Notes under the pieces: model-generated
Seen by the model: only the letters and a program-made list of their open reading frames with translations
What the model was told of the DNA's origin: nothing
The model's database searches: none
Made by a program: the position numbers and the translations under genes
Part shown: positions 27,590-37,004 of the stretch, in pieces
Position numbering within the stretch: position 1 is the stretch's first letter
How the letters are laid out: every line of letters begins with the position of its first letter
Assembly (NCBI RefSeq): GCF_023284045.1
Contig: NZ_JAKIKQ010000003.1
Location: 1-64,000, forward strand
Direction of reading: 5' to 3'
Length of the DNA stretch: 64,000 nt
DNA from: Shewanella kaireitica
GTDB taxonomy: Bacteria > Pseudomonadota > Gammaproteobacteria > Enterobacterales > Shewanellaceae

Positions 27590-28593
27590 TGTTGACCTTA
27601 GCACTCCCTTGGCTACTGCTGCTGCTACCCCTGCCACTATTATTGAGGAAAAAACAGCAGCAACAGCAAGCTAAACTTGGTGGACACCTTTATCTTCCAG
27701 GTAGCGATGTTGAAGCACAAAGCATATCGAATAAAGTAGAGACATCTTCAACTAAGGGCTATTGGCTAGTGTGGGCTCTATTAGTCTTAGCCGTGGCAAG
27801 ACCATTATGGATGGGAGAGCCGATAGAATTGCCTAGCAAGGGGCGAGATCTAATGTTATCAGTAGACTTATCTGGCAGCATGCAGATTGAAGATATGGTC
27901 ATTGACGGCAAAGTCACCGACAGATTTACCCTTATACAACATGTGATAAGCCAATTTATCGAGCGCCGAAAAGGCGATCGCATTGGCCTTATCTTGTTTG
28001 CTGATCATGCTTATTTACAGTCCCCCCTCACCCAAGACCGACGTACAGTTGCTCAGTACTTAAACGAGGCCGAGATAGGTTTGGTAGGCAGACAAACTGC
28101 AATAGGTGAAGCTATTGCGCTGGGTGTTAAGCGCTTTGACCAAGTAGAAAACAGTAATAGAGTGCTTATTTTACTTACCGATGGTTCTAACAACGCAGGC
28201 TCCATATCTCCAGAGCAAGCGACCGACATCGCAGCCAAAAGAGGGATCACCATATACACCGTCGGTGTTGGCGCCGAAGTCATGGAGCGACGAACCCTTT
28301 TTGGCAAAGAGCGGGTAAATCCATCAATGGATTTAGATGAAACCCAGCTCAAACAGATAGCGGAGAAAACTGGTGGTAGCTATTTCCGTGCCCGCAATAC
28401 TGAAGAGCTCGAGCGCATCTATCAAGAGATCGACAAACTAGAACCAATCAGTCGAGAGCAACTCAGTTACCGACCACAATCTGAACTGTTTTATTGGCCG
28501 CTAGGCTTAGCGTTATTGCTCACCATATTAAAAAGCCTTGGGCAGCTATCTGTATTCAGCAATAAACCCAAACAGCCATCGAGAGGTCGTTAA
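27589..28593 (+). CDS. batA: VWA domain protein, BatA-like
   Basis: 334 aa with an N-terminal membrane segment (LALPWLLLLLPLPLLL), a second helix before the VWA domain, and one near the C-terminus. The MIDAS metal site is visible as MLSVDLSGSMQ (DxSxS, about residue 89), with the later Thr and Asp in LLTDGSNN. Bat (Bacteroides aerotolerance) A-type proteins are inner-membrane VWA proteins served by MoxR. GGAGG precedes the ATG. Confidence 0.9.
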   Translation: MLTLALPWLLLLLPLPLLLRKKQQQQQAKLGGHLYLPGSDVEAQSISNKVETSSTKGYWLVWALLVLAVARPLWMGEPIELPSKGRDLMLSVDLSGSMQIEDMVIDGKVTDRFTLIQHVISQFIERRKGDRIGLILFADHAYLQSPLTQDRRTVAQYLNEAEIGLVGRQTAIGEAIALGVKRFDQVENSNRVLILLTDGSNNAGSISPEQATDIAAKRGITIYTVGVGAEVMERRTLFGKERVNPSMDLDETQLKQIAEKTGGSYFRARNTEELERIYQEIDKLEPISREQLSYRPQSELFYWPLGLALLLTILKSLGQLSVFSNKPKQPSRGR

Positions 28594-28595
28594 GC

Positions 28596-30530
28596 ATGCA
28601 TTTTATACGTCCTGAGTGGCTATTAACGCTTATCCCGCTGGCTATATTGTTAATTTTTATTAAAAAGAATCACGGTGCCAGTTCCAGCTGGGATCAATAC
28701 ATTGCCCCTCACCTAGCAAGTGTATTGCTTAGTCGCACAGATAAAAAACGTAGCCATTCTATTGCATACCTTGCAATGGCATGGTGTATCGCCGTCGTTG
28801 CTCTTTCTGGTCCCGCGATTGAAAAAACGGCACTGCCAGTCTACGAGTCAGCACAAGGTCGAGTCATTGTGATGGATATGTCCCTGTCGATGTATGCCAA
28901 TGACCTTTCACCCAACCGCTTGACCCAATCAAAATACCGAGCAACAGATCTGCTTGGAGCGATTGCTGAAGGTGAAACAGGACTTGTCGCATACGCTGGA
29001 GATGCATTTACTATTAGCCCGTTAACTCGAGATAATGCCACGCTATTAAACCTACTACCGACATTAACGCCAAGCATCATGCCAATAAAAGGCTCCAATA
29101 TAGAAGCCGCACTAGAACATGCTAAATCTCTGCTAAGTCAAAGCGGACATATAAGTGGTGATGTGATTTTATTTACCGATGGGATTTCCCCATCCCAGCT
29201 TAGCGCTGCTCAATCAGTGTTAAAAGGCAGTGCCTATCGGTTGGGAGTACTAGCATTTGGTAGTGAACAAGGTGCGCCAATTAAACTACCTGACGGCCAA
29301 CTGCTACGTGATAATGCCAACCAAGTGGTTGTTGCAAAGACTGATTTGGGGTTGCTAAACTCATTAGCTTCTTCGAGTCATGGTACCGTCATCTCAACAC
29401 GTGCAGACGGTAAAGATATTGCTCAACTTGTCGATTGGCTTGCCACCACTAAAGATACAAAAGAGAGTGATAGGCAAGGTGAAGTTTGGCAAGATCTTGG
29501 CGGTTATATCGCACTGTTACTGCTGCTGCCTGCTCTTCTCAGTTTCAGGCATGGATTGCTTGGTGCAATCGCTTTGGTCGTCGTTTTACAGCCAACACAA
29601 CCCGTTTACGCTAACAGCTGGGATGATTTGTGGCAGACTCAAGATCAACAAGCGGCTAAAGACTACCAAGCCGAGCAGTATGAAGCTGCAGCCCAAAAGT
29701 TCGAGCAAGCTCAATGGCAGGCAAGTTCTCATTATAAAGCAGGGCAATATGATCAGGCACTAAAAGGGTTTGAGCAGGACAACTCTGCCAATGGTCTCTA
29801 TAACCAAGGCAATGCACTGATGCAGCTGGGTCAATATGATAAAGCTGAACAACGCTATCAAGAGGCACTTGAGTTAGCACCCGATATGGATAGCGCAAAG
29901 CAAAATCTTGCATTGGCTAAGCAATTACAGCAGCAACAGCAGCAACAGCAGCAACAGCAGCAAGATTCTAAAGGCGACGGTGACAGCCAGAAAAATTCAG
30001 ATGAAAAACAAAACTCAGAGGATCAACAAAAGAGTGATGAGCAACAATCTGATGATGGTCAGCAAAGTGATAAAGAATCCAATGACAGTAGTTCAGACTC
30101 TGACAGTGGTCAGGGAGAGCAAAAGCAACAGCCGTCAGATGATACCAACTCCGGCGATGATGCTAACGATAGTGCTGATGAATCGCAGCAAAGTGGAGCC
30201 AATGATGCGGCGCAAGATGAGCCCAACAGCAACGATGCGCCCATGGATGCTAAAGCGTCTGATACTCAAAAGCCAGAAGACAAGCTGCAGGAAAATGCAC
30301 AACAAGCAAATGCCAAACAAGCTAGCGACAATGAAGACTCACAACAGGGAGATGAAGCAGCCTCTATGGTACCCGCTACTCCCTCTGACGAGCCATTGCC
30401 ACCAGAAATGGAAAGAGCTTTAAGAGCAATTGCTGACGACCCACAAGTATTACTGCGTAATAAGATGCAGCTTGAATATCAAAAACGACGCCGCCAAGGC
30501 ATTAACACCAAGGAAAACCAACAGTGGTAA
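28596..30530 (+). CDS. VWA-TPR fusion protein, BatB/BatC-like
   Basis: 644 aa. N-terminal membrane helices, then a VWA domain with MIDAS VIVMDMSLSMYAN (about residue 90) and ILFTDGISP. A further helix (about 310-340) leads to TPR-like repeats (GLYNQGNALMQLGQYDKAEQ). A long polar tail (from about 445) is rich in Q, D, S and N, starting with 12 consecutive Gln. In Bacteroides BatB and BatC are separate; here they form one protein. The tail is low complexity and likely disordered in the periplasm. Starts 2 bp after batA. Confidence 0.88.
   Translation: MHFIRPEWLLTLIPLAILLIFIKKNHGASSSWDQYIAPHLASVLLSRTDKKRSHSIAYLAMAWCIAVVALSGPAIEKTALPVYESAQGRVIVMDMSLSMYANDLSPNRLTQSKYRATDLLGAIAEGETGLVAYAGDAFTISPLTRDNATLLNLLPTLTPSIMPIKGSNIEAALEHAKSLLSQSGHISGDVILFTDGISPSQLSAAQSVLKGSAYRLGVLAFGSEQGAPIKLPDGQLLRDNANQVVVAKTDLGLLNSLASSSHGTVISTRADGKDIAQLVDWLATTKDTKESDRQGEVWQDLGGYIALLLLLPALLSFRHGLLGAIALVVVLQPTQPVYANSWDDLWQTQDQQAAKDYQAEQYEAAAQKFEQAQWQASSHYKAGQYDQALKGFEQDNSANGLYNQGNALMQLGQYDKAEQRYQEALELAPDMDSAKQNLALAKQLQQQQQQQQQQQQDSKGDGDSQKNSDEKQNSEDQQKSDEQQSDDGQQSDKESNDSSSDSDSGQGEQKQQPSDDTNSGDDANDSADESQQSGANDAAQDEPNSNDAPMDAKASDTQKPEDKLQENAQQANAKQASDNEDSQQGDEAASMVPATPSDEPLPPEMERALRAIADDPQVLLRNKMQLEYQKRRRQGINTKENQQW
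29928..29963 (+). repeat. 9-bp microsatellite coding polyglutamine
   Basis: (CAGCAGCAA) repeated exactly four times, coding 12 Gln in the BatB/BatC-like protein. The pure repeat makes length change in frame possible. Confidence 0.9.
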
Positions 30531-32155
30531 TTCGACATATACTGGTACTCTTTATTCTCGTAATTACGGCTACAGCCCCCGCCTATGCAATTACGAGCTT
30601 ACAAGCATCTGTTGACCGAAATCCGGTCATCGAAGGTGAGTCCCTCGTACTAACTGTGGTTGCAGATGACGATTTAAATAGTGGCGAGCTCAACACCTCT
30701 GCACTGCTTAAAGATTTCATTGTTGGCCGAACAAGTATCAGCCGCAGCAAACAGATAATGAATTTTGATGCTCGAAACGAAACTCGCTGGCAAGTGCTGC
30801 TATCGCCTAAATCTCGTGGCAATGTAACAATTCCAGCCTTTCAGATAAAAGGAGTCAGCTCAGACCCAATTACGCTTTCAGTGGTGGATAGAAGCAGCCA
30901 ACCGCAGCAAAAACAAGATATTTTTATGCGTGCGAGCTTATCGTCTGAAGAGGCTTATGTCGGACAAATGCTGACCTATAGAGTTAAGCTTTTTCTTGCT
31001 CTTGAGCTGCAACGCGGTGTCCTGAGTGCCCCTGTACTACAAGGCGCCCAAATAAAGCAACTTGGTGAAGATAAAGACAGTAACGAGATAATCAATGGTA
31101 AACGCTATCGAGTTATTGAGCGAGCCTATGCCATTGTCGCCGACCAACCTGGTGAGCTCACTATCAACGGTGCTAGCTTTTCCGGCGACGTATTGGTGCA
31201 AGCCAAGCGAAATGGTGGCATGTTTTCCTTCAATGAAAGTAGACCTACACAAACACAAGCACCGAAATCAGTGGTACTTATCAATCCTGAGCCTGTAGAA
31301 TATCAAGGCCAATGGTTAGTGTCAGATCTAGTGGTACTAAAAGAGGACTGGCCAGAATCACCTGTCGAATATAAAGTTGGTGATCCGATAACTCGAACCT
31401 TAACCTTGCTGGCTTCCAATGCTGATGAGACCAGCTTGCCAGAATTGCAGCTTTCGATGCCTTCGGCGCTTAAATCATACCCTGAAAAGCCACAGAGAAA
31501 GTCATTTGTTCGAGATAAGCAGATGGTTTCACAACTGACGCAAACAACCGCAATAGTCGCCACAAAGGCAGGAACTTATACGTTACCCGAAATTAAAGTC
31601 CCATGGTGGAATCCGCACCTAAAGCAACAGCAATATGCGACTTTGCCAGCGCGCACAATAGTGGTAACAGGTGGCGCTACAGAAATCGCTATCGCCCCTG
31701 CTGCCACCAATACTGCAACCAATACAGACGCAGGCTACTGGCCTTGGGTAAGCGCCATTTTCGCCTTCTTATGGTTAGTGACATTAGTTCTTTGGTTAAA
31801 TGCTAGAAAGCAGCAGCCGCAAAACTCACAACCATTAGAAAATGATGACGTCACACTGCCTGTAAATAGCCGTAAGATACTTGAGAGCAGCTGTGCAGCA
31901 AAAGACCCTACCGCGGTTATTAACGCATTAAGCGCTTACTTTACTGACATATATGCAAAACCAATGAATCTACAAGATATTGGCAAGCAATCAACTGAGC
32001 TATCAAGCATGGTTATCGCTTTACAACAATCGGCCTACAGCAAGCAGAGCACTAACATCGATTATCAGCGACTGTTAAAACTGGCGTTATCAACAAAAGC
32101 AGCCAATAAGCAGCAAGGCACTTCTGCTCTTAGCCCTTTAAACCCAAAATCCTAA
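30524..32155 (+). CDS. batD: BatD family protein
   Basis: 543 aa, with a signal peptide (HILVLFILVITATAPAYA), a large periplasmic beta-rich region, a C-terminal membrane helix (YWPWVSAIFAFLWLVTLVLW, about 405-424) and a cytoplasmic tail. This is the BatD ('oxygen tolerance') layout. GTG start overlaps the previous gene by 7 bp and has AAGGA 9 bp upstream. Last gene of the moxR-bat operon, followed by a terminator. Confidence 0.9.
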   Translation: MVIRHILVLFILVITATAPAYAITSLQASVDRNPVIEGESLVLTVVADDDLNSGELNTSALLKDFIVGRTSISRSKQIMNFDARNETRWQVLLSPKSRGNVTIPAFQIKGVSSDPITLSVVDRSSQPQQKQDIFMRASLSSEEAYVGQMLTYRVKLFLALELQRGVLSAPVLQGAQIKQLGEDKDSNEIINGKRYRVIERAYAIVADQPGELTINGASFSGDVLVQAKRNGGMFSFNESRPTQTQAPKSVVLINPEPVEYQGQWLVSDLVVLKEDWPESPVEYKVGDPITRTLTLLASNADETSLPELQLSMPSALKSYPEKPQRKSFVRDKQMVSQLTQTTAIVATKAGTYTLPEIKVPWWNPHLKQQQYATLPARTIVVTGGATEIAIAPAATNTATNTDAGYWPWVSAIFAFLWLVTLVLWLNARKQQPQNSQPLENDDVTLPVNSRKILESSCAAKDPTAVINALSAYFTDIYAKPMNLQDIGKQSTELSSMVIALQQSAYSKQSTNIDYQRLLKLALSTKAANKQQGTSALSPLNPKS

Positions 32156-32189
32156 CGGTTCGGAATTATCTACTGCAAATCATAACAAG

Positions 32190-32212
32190 ACGCTCTTTTG
32201 GGAGCGTTTTTT
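32190..32212 (+). terminator. Terminator of the moxR-bat operon
   Basis: ACGCTC / GAGCGT stem with a 6-nt loop, followed by six T (32207-32212). Confidence 0.8.
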
Positions 32213-32323
32213 ATATAAATGGCTTCTTTATCAACTAATTTAGACTTTATTTACCTGCAATTGGTATTCGAAGTTGAACAAGGTTAAGCTGTGAAATATT
32301 GATCCAGTTAGAAAAAAGTAAAA

Positions 32324-32887
32324 ATGTTTGATAGTTGGCGAAATAAAAAGTCTAGCTCCACGGTCTCTTCAGACATGGTTAGCAAACAAAGACGATACGA
32401 TAGCCTTGTCAGGGCACTTCATACCGATATATACCGTTATGCCTATTGGCTATGCGGCGATAAACATGTCGCTGAAGATATCACTCAAGAAACCTTTCTA
32501 CGCGCTTGGCGCTCGCTTGATTCATTGAAAGATGAAAAAGCTGCAAAAGCATGGCTGATCACTATTCTTCGTCGTGAGAATGCTCGCCGTTTTGAACGTA
32601 AGCAATTTAATTATTCAGATGTTGAACAAGAATTTATCGAAGATACGTTCTCCGGAAGCACTGAAGACCATGCAGAACAACACTTATTGCAGAGACAGAT
32701 TTCAAAGTTGGAGCTTGAATATCGTGAACCACTATTACTACAAGTGATAGGCGGTTTCAGTGGTGAAGAGATAGCTAAAATATTAGATCTCAATAGAAAC
32801 ACCGTAATGACACGTTTATTTAGAGCTAGAAACCAGCTTAAAGATGTACTCGAACAACCGACTATCAGAGGTCAATCCAATGGATGA
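32324..32887 (+). CDS. ECF-type RNA polymerase sigma factor
   Basis: 187 aa. Region 2 is at about 28-90 (DIYRYAYWLCGDKHVAEDIT, then QETFLRAWR), and region 4 is a C-terminal helix-turn-helix (FSGEEIAKILDLNRNTVMTR, about 145-164). No region 1 or 3, so an extracytoplasmic-function type. It overlaps the downstream DUF3379 membrane protein by 8 bp (ATGGATGA), the usual arrangement for a sigma/anti-sigma pair. Its target promoters cannot be told; no clear autoregulatory ECF promoter was found. Confidence 0.9.
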   Translation: MFDSWRNKKSSSTVSSDMVSKQRRYDSLVRALHTDIYRYAYWLCGDKHVAEDITQETFLRAWRSLDSLKDEKAAKAWLITILRRENARRFERKQFNYSDVEQEFIEDTFSGSTEDHAEQHLLQRQISKLELEYREPLLLQVIGGFSGEEIAKILDLNRNTVMTRLFRARNQLKDVLEQPTIRGQSNG

Positions 32888-33584
32888 ACTTAAATTTCGC
32901 CGCCAAGCTTATGGTGAGCCAAATAACCAAGATCCCGAGTTCCTTCAAGCTGCAATGGAATCGGCTGAAAGAGAAGCTTTTTTAAATGACTTAAAAGGCT
33001 TAGATAACAAAATCGAAAATGCGCTTAAGATTGATGTGCCAGACGATCTCGCAGCAAAACTACTGCTGCGCCAGCAGTTGCAGCATCATCATTCACAGCG
33101 CCGTAGAACGGGCTTTGCATTTGCAATGGTCGCCTCGGTAGCATTTTTAGCTGGTATTACTTTTACCCTATTAAGAATGGGACCTGTCGATTTAGGGCAG
33201 CATGCATTAGCTCATGTTTATCATGAAGATAAAGCATTACATGTTGACCAAAATGTTCAATATCAAGATGTTAACTTTCAGCTGGCCTCTTTAAATAGCA
33301 GCAGTAACATGAAGTTCACCCAGCAACCAGGTAAAGTGTTTTATAGCACTTACTGTGATTTTCAGGGTGTGCAGAGTCTGCATTTAGTCATGCAGGGTGA
33401 ATCAGGCAAAGTCACACTGTTTATCGTGCCTCTAGAAGATAGAATGGTGCTTGACGAAGCTTTTGCTGATAATAAGTATAAAGGAATGGGCTTTGAAACA
33501 GACAACGCCTACATGTTGCTTGTTGGTGAAGGAGCTGAAGATCTTAATTACGTAAAAAACGAGATTAAGCAAACATTCATCTAA
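32880..33584 (+). CDS. DUF3379 membrane protein, candidate anti-sigma factor
   Basis: 234 aa from the ATG at 32880, which has GAGGT 8 bp upstream; the longer open frame starts inside the sigma gene without a ribosome site. A cytoplasmic N-terminal domain (about 1-75), one membrane helix (FAFAMVASVAFLAGITFTLL, about 80-99) and a periplasmic domain (about 100-234). The topology and 8-bp overlap with the sigma gene suggest it binds and controls that factor. The zinc anti-sigma motif HxxxCxxC is absent. Family fits DUF3379; the anti-sigma role is inference. Confidence 0.8.
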   Translation: MDELKFRRQAYGEPNNQDPEFLQAAMESAEREAFLNDLKGLDNKIENALKIDVPDDLAAKLLLRQQLQHHHSQRRRTGFAFAMVASVAFLAGITFTLLRMGPVDLGQHALAHVYHEDKALHVDQNVQYQDVNFQLASLNSSSNMKFTQQPGKVFYSTYCDFQGVQSLHLVMQGESGKVTLFIVPLEDRMVLDEAFADNKYKGMGFETDNAYMLLVGEGAEDLNYVKNEIKQTFI

Positions 33585-33593
33585 AGCGTTCAC

Positions 33594-33624
33594 AACCAGT
33601 AGCGCTATCTTTGCGCTACTGGTT
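33594..33624. terminator. Strong 12-bp hairpin after the DUF3379 gene
   Basis: AACCAGTAGCGC / GCGCTACTGGTT perfect stem with a 7-nt loop. No T-run follows, so it may stabilise the mRNA 3' end or be a weak terminator. Confidence 0.6.
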
Positions 33625-33651
33625 AGATCTCAATCACACTCCCATCAATTA

Positions 33652-33667
33652 TTGAGCTACAGCTCAA
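33652..33667. promoter_or_regulatory. Dyad upstream of putP
   Basis: TTGAGCTACAGCTCAA is a perfect 7-bp inverted repeat with a 2-bp spacer, 52 bp before the putP ATG. Looks like a regulator operator; the protein is unknown. Confidence 0.45.
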
Positions 33668-33719
33668 ATATCTGCTAGCATAGCGCCACAACTAAAAATG
33701 ATAAAAGCGTAAATATCTC

Positions 33720-35171
33720 ATGACCATAGAATTACCCATTTTAATTACCTTCATTGGCTATCTAGCTTTAATGATGGGGATTGGCCTTTGGGCTTACAAA
33801 GCAACAGATTCAGTAGACGATTATATTTTGGGTGGCCGTGGCATGGGACCTGGCGTAACAGCGTTAAGTGTCGGTGCTTCAGATATGTCCGGCTGGCTAC
33901 TTCTCGGATTACCTGGCGCTGTCTACTTAGGCGGTTTGGGTGAAGCTTGGATCGGGTTTGGGCTGGTTTTTGGTGCTTGGCTTAACTGGCTCTTTGTCGC
34001 AAAAAGATTACGCATTTATACTGAGTTTACCGATAATGCCCTTACCTTACCCGATTTCTTTGAAAAACGATTTGAAGACAGCAAAGGCATACTCAAATTA
34101 GTTTCAGCAGTCACTATTTTAGTCTTTTTCACTTTTTATGCATCGTCTGGAATGGTCGGTGGTGCTATATTATTTGAAAAGGTTTTCGGCCTTGATTACA
34201 CCCTAGCACTGATCATTGGCTCTACTATTATTGTCGCTTACACCTTCGTTGGTGGTTTCTTTGCTGTCAGTTGGACTGACTTTTTCCAAGGTTGCTTGAT
34301 GTTAGTAGCCTTATTAATCGTACCGGTTGCTATCTTCAGCCAACCAGAAACCCAGCAAGGTTTTGAAACTTTAGACCCTGCAATGTTGTCACTGTTTAGC
34401 GAAAACACTACCTTTATAGGCTTAATATCTCTGCTAGCTTGGGGGTTAGGTTATTTCGGTCAACCCCATATTTTATCGCGCTTCATGGCCATTGGCTCTG
34501 CCAACGATATTACCGTGTCACGCCGTATTGCAATGAGTTGGATGATCGTCGCACTATTTGGCGCTTTAGCAACCGGACTTGCTGGTACACTCTATTTCGC
34601 AGCAGAACCATTAGAAAACCCAGAAACAGTATTTATTCACTTAGCTCATGCCGCTTTTAACCCTTGGATTGGCGGATTACTGATAGCTGCAATTCTGTCA
34701 GCGATTATGAGCACCATTGATTCACAGTTGTTAGTGTGTTCAAGCGTGATTACAGAAGACTTTTACAAAAAATGGTTGCGTCCTCAGGCTGAAAGTAAAG
34801 AGCTTATGCTCGTGGGTCGTATCGGTGTACTCGCCATTGCCGTCATCGCGGGTGTTGTAGCACTTAACCCTGAAAGCAGCGTGCTTGGTCTAGTCAGTTA
34901 TGCATGGGCTGGTTTTGGCGCCGCATTTGGCCCTGTAGTATTGATGTCGCTTTTCTGGCGTGATTACAGTCGCAATGGTGCAGTAGCGACGATTGTTGTC
35001 GGTGCTGTAACAGTGGTCGTTTGGAAACAACTTAGCGGCGGAATTTTTGACCTCTATGAAATTCTCCCTGGCTTCCTATTTGCTACCATCGCAGGTGTCC
35101 TTATCAGTAAAATACAGGCACCATCTGATAAAGTGAGAGCACAATTTAGCGAGTTCGAAGCTAAGCTGTAA
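33720..35171 (+). CDS. putP: Sodium/proline symporter
   Basis: Sodium:solute symporter family inner-membrane protein, 483 aa with about 12-13 helices. Distinctive PutP stretches: DDYILGGRGMGPGVTALSVG, ASDMSGWLLLGLPGA, the SSF signature around GLGYFGQPHILSRFMAI and AILSAIMSTIDSQLLVCSS near TM8-9, which contains sodium-site residues. Length and sequence fit proline/Na+ uptake. putA is not adjacent. Confidence 0.92.
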   Translation: MTIELPILITFIGYLALMMGIGLWAYKATDSVDDYILGGRGMGPGVTALSVGASDMSGWLLLGLPGAVYLGGLGEAWIGFGLVFGAWLNWLFVAKRLRIYTEFTDNALTLPDFFEKRFEDSKGILKLVSAVTILVFFTFYASSGMVGGAILFEKVFGLDYTLALIIGSTIIVAYTFVGGFFAVSWTDFFQGCLMLVALLIVPVAIFSQPETQQGFETLDPAMLSLFSENTTFIGLISLLAWGLGYFGQPHILSRFMAIGSANDITVSRRIAMSWMIVALFGALATGLAGTLYFAAEPLENPETVFIHLAHAAFNPWIGGLLIAAILSAIMSTIDSQLLVCSSVITEDFYKKWLRPQAESKELMLVGRIGVLAIAVIAGVVALNPESSVLGLVSYAWAGFGAAFGPVVLMSLFWRDYSRNGAVATIVVGAVTVVVWKQLSGGIFDLYEILPGFLFATIAGVLISKIQAPSDKVRAQFSEFEAKL

Positions 35172-35193
35172 TCGAGCAAATTAGCATTTCTAC

Positions 35194-35223
35194 AAAAAAG
35201 CGTACATCTGTACGCTTTTTTTT
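35194..35223 (+). terminator. Terminator of putP
   Basis: AAAAAAGCGTAC-ATCT-GTACGCTTTTTTTT; 6 GC-containing pairs extended by A/T pairs and ending in T8. Confidence 0.9.
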
Positions 35224-35523
35224 ATCCCTCAATTCACATCGAAAAAAAAGCCTGCGTTACATACTCTTAACCATAAGTTAAATCTTAATTATCTCCCAAG
35301 CCGTTATGCTATATAGCTTCTTTATCCATATTCAATCGAAAGAATGATTTTCTAAACATTTAATCGCCCCAATTAACTAATAATTAACAATTTTTTATCT
35401 CTGGTCGGAGTTGTTAGCTTGCCTTTACCTACCTAAGATGCACTGGTCTAACAAGTGGATCTTGCAGTTAATTTCAAATTAACACCTATATAAGCAAGAC
35501 CAACAATAATAGAGATGATAATA
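35224..35523 (+). other. 300-bp leader region of fadL
   Basis: AT-rich region between the putP terminator and fadL. It holds one FadR-like site at 35399-35415. Nothing else was recognised. Confidence 0.5.
35399..35415. promoter_or_regulatory. FadR-like site upstream of fadL
   Basis: CTCTGGTCGGAGTTGTT matches the FadR consensus at 11 of 16 informative positions, with a good left half (CTGGTCNGA). It lies about 110 bp before the fadL start; E. coli fadL is FadR-controlled. Confidence 0.45.
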
Positions 35524-36834
35524 ATGAAGTATTTCAACAAGACTCTTATCGCTGTATCAGTTGCTTTAGTAAGCACACAATCAATGGCTGCTGGTTTCCA
35601 ACTTAACAGCCAATCAGCAACAGGTATCGGCCGTGCTTTTGCCGGTGATGCTGTCATCGCTGATAACGCATCTGTGCTATCACGTAACCCTGCTGCTATG
35701 GCGTTGTTTGATGAAAAGCAATTATCAATGGGTTTAACTTATGCTGACGTAGAAGTAGAAGTTAAAGACGTATATATCAATTCGAACATAGGTGAGATCC
35801 ACTACGGTAGCGTGCCTGATGCAGCCGAAGCGAAAATTATCCCTAATTTTTACTATGTAAGCCCGGTCAATGACAAGTTCGCCTATGGCGTTGCTATGTT
35901 CAGCAACTTTGGTACAGGCACTGATACTGGCGACTTATCAAAGCCTAAATCAATACTAGGCGGTGCAGCGCAAATTCCTGCACCTGTAGACCTTCTAGGT
36001 AAAACTGAAGTGACTACCATTAACTTTAACCTAAGTGCCTCTTACCGCATTAATGACCACTTTAGTGTTGGTGCTGGTTTAGACGTTATTTATGGACAAG
36101 GAACACTGACTCGTTCGGGTGAGCTTCCATTAGGCCCTGATGGTGCTTATGTGCCAGTCGATTTGGTCGATGTTGACGCTGATGGCGTCGCTTTCGGTGG
36201 GATTGTAGGCGCTGTTTATGAAATCAATGCCAATCACCGACTTGGCGTAAGTTACCGTTTCAGCCCAGAGTTTACCGCTGAAGGCGATGTTAAATTTGGT
36301 GGTGTGGATTTTCAAGAGATTAATATCCCTATCCCTGACATCTTCCAGGTTGCTGGTTTCCACCAGCTAACAGAGAAGTTTGCCCTGCACTACACTGCGC
36401 AAATGACTACTTGGGGGGATTTCCATGAGATCACAGTCAACGATCCAGGTGAAGCGCAACTAAAGAAATACGCATGGGATGATTCTTGGTTATTCAGTGT
36501 TGGTGGAACTTACACTCTTAATGATAGCTGGACACTGCGTGCAGGTTACATGTTTGACCAAGGCGTAGTCGGTGAAGTGAGCTCTATCTCTATCCCTGAT
36601 TCAGACCGTCAGTGGTACACGATGGGTGCTACTTACAACCTATCTAAGCACACCAGCCTAGATTTCGGTATCGCCTTTATTAGAGGCGAAGAAACTCAGT
36701 TAACTGAACACAGCTCTGTTCTTGACCTTGTTGGCCAACAAATGCCAACATTAGGCAACGACCTAGGTACAGTTCATGCCACTACGCTTTCGAATGCAAC
36801 ATACTACTCAATGCAGTACAACTACAGATTCTAA
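35524..36834 (+). CDS. fadL: Outer membrane long-chain fatty acid transporter FadL
   Basis: 436 aa OmpP1/FadL/TodX-family outer-membrane beta barrel that admits long-chain fatty acids. Signal peptide KTLIAVSVALVSTQSMAAG, mature start near GFQLNSQSATGIGRAFAGDA (the plug domain), with NPAAM as a family hallmark, and a C-terminal aromatic (YNYRF) for barrel insertion. The ATG at 35524 is preferred over the one three codons upstream because the signal peptide then has a normal N-region (MKYFNKT). Followed by a strong terminator. Confidence 0.93.
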   Translation: MKYFNKTLIAVSVALVSTQSMAAGFQLNSQSATGIGRAFAGDAVIADNASVLSRNPAAMALFDEKQLSMGLTYADVEVEVKDVYINSNIGEIHYGSVPDAAEAKIIPNFYYVSPVNDKFAYGVAMFSNFGTGTDTGDLSKPKSILGGAAQIPAPVDLLGKTEVTTINFNLSASYRINDHFSVGAGLDVIYGQGTLTRSGELPLGPDGAYVPVDLVDVDADGVAFGGIVGAVYEINANHRLGVSYRFSPEFTAEGDVKFGGVDFQEINIPIPDIFQVAGFHQLTEKFALHYTAQMTTWGDFHEITVNDPGEAQLKKYAWDDSWLFSVGGTYTLNDSWTLRAGYMFDQGVVGEVSSISIPDSDRQWYTMGATYNLSKHTSLDFGIAFIRGEETQLTEHSSVLDLVGQQMPTLGNDLGTVHATTLSNATYYSMQYNYRF

Positions 36835-36854
36835 GTTGATCATTGTATAAGCCG

Positions 36855-36880
36855 AAAGCCGCATTGTATGCGGCTTTTTT
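36855..36880 (+). terminator. Terminator of fadL
   Basis: AAAGCCGCAT-TGT-ATGCGGCTTT followed by T-run. Confidence 0.9.
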
Positions 36881-37004
36881 ATTGCCTCCATAAACTGCTT
36901 TTAATTTTACCAATTCTATAATCCTTGCTAACGTTAAGCTTCTTCATACTCATCTCGCCAAAATTCGCAGCATGGGTATATTTATATAGATGGAACTATC
37001 TGTT

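Noticed and set aside
28053..28352. Antisense ORFs inside batA and elsewhere in the Bat operon
   Set aside because: Located entirely within strongly supported genes, without ribosome sites or recognisable products.
32213..32323. Autoregulatory ECF promoter before the sigma gene
   Set aside because: A GAAC string occurs, but no matching -10 element at the right distance was found.
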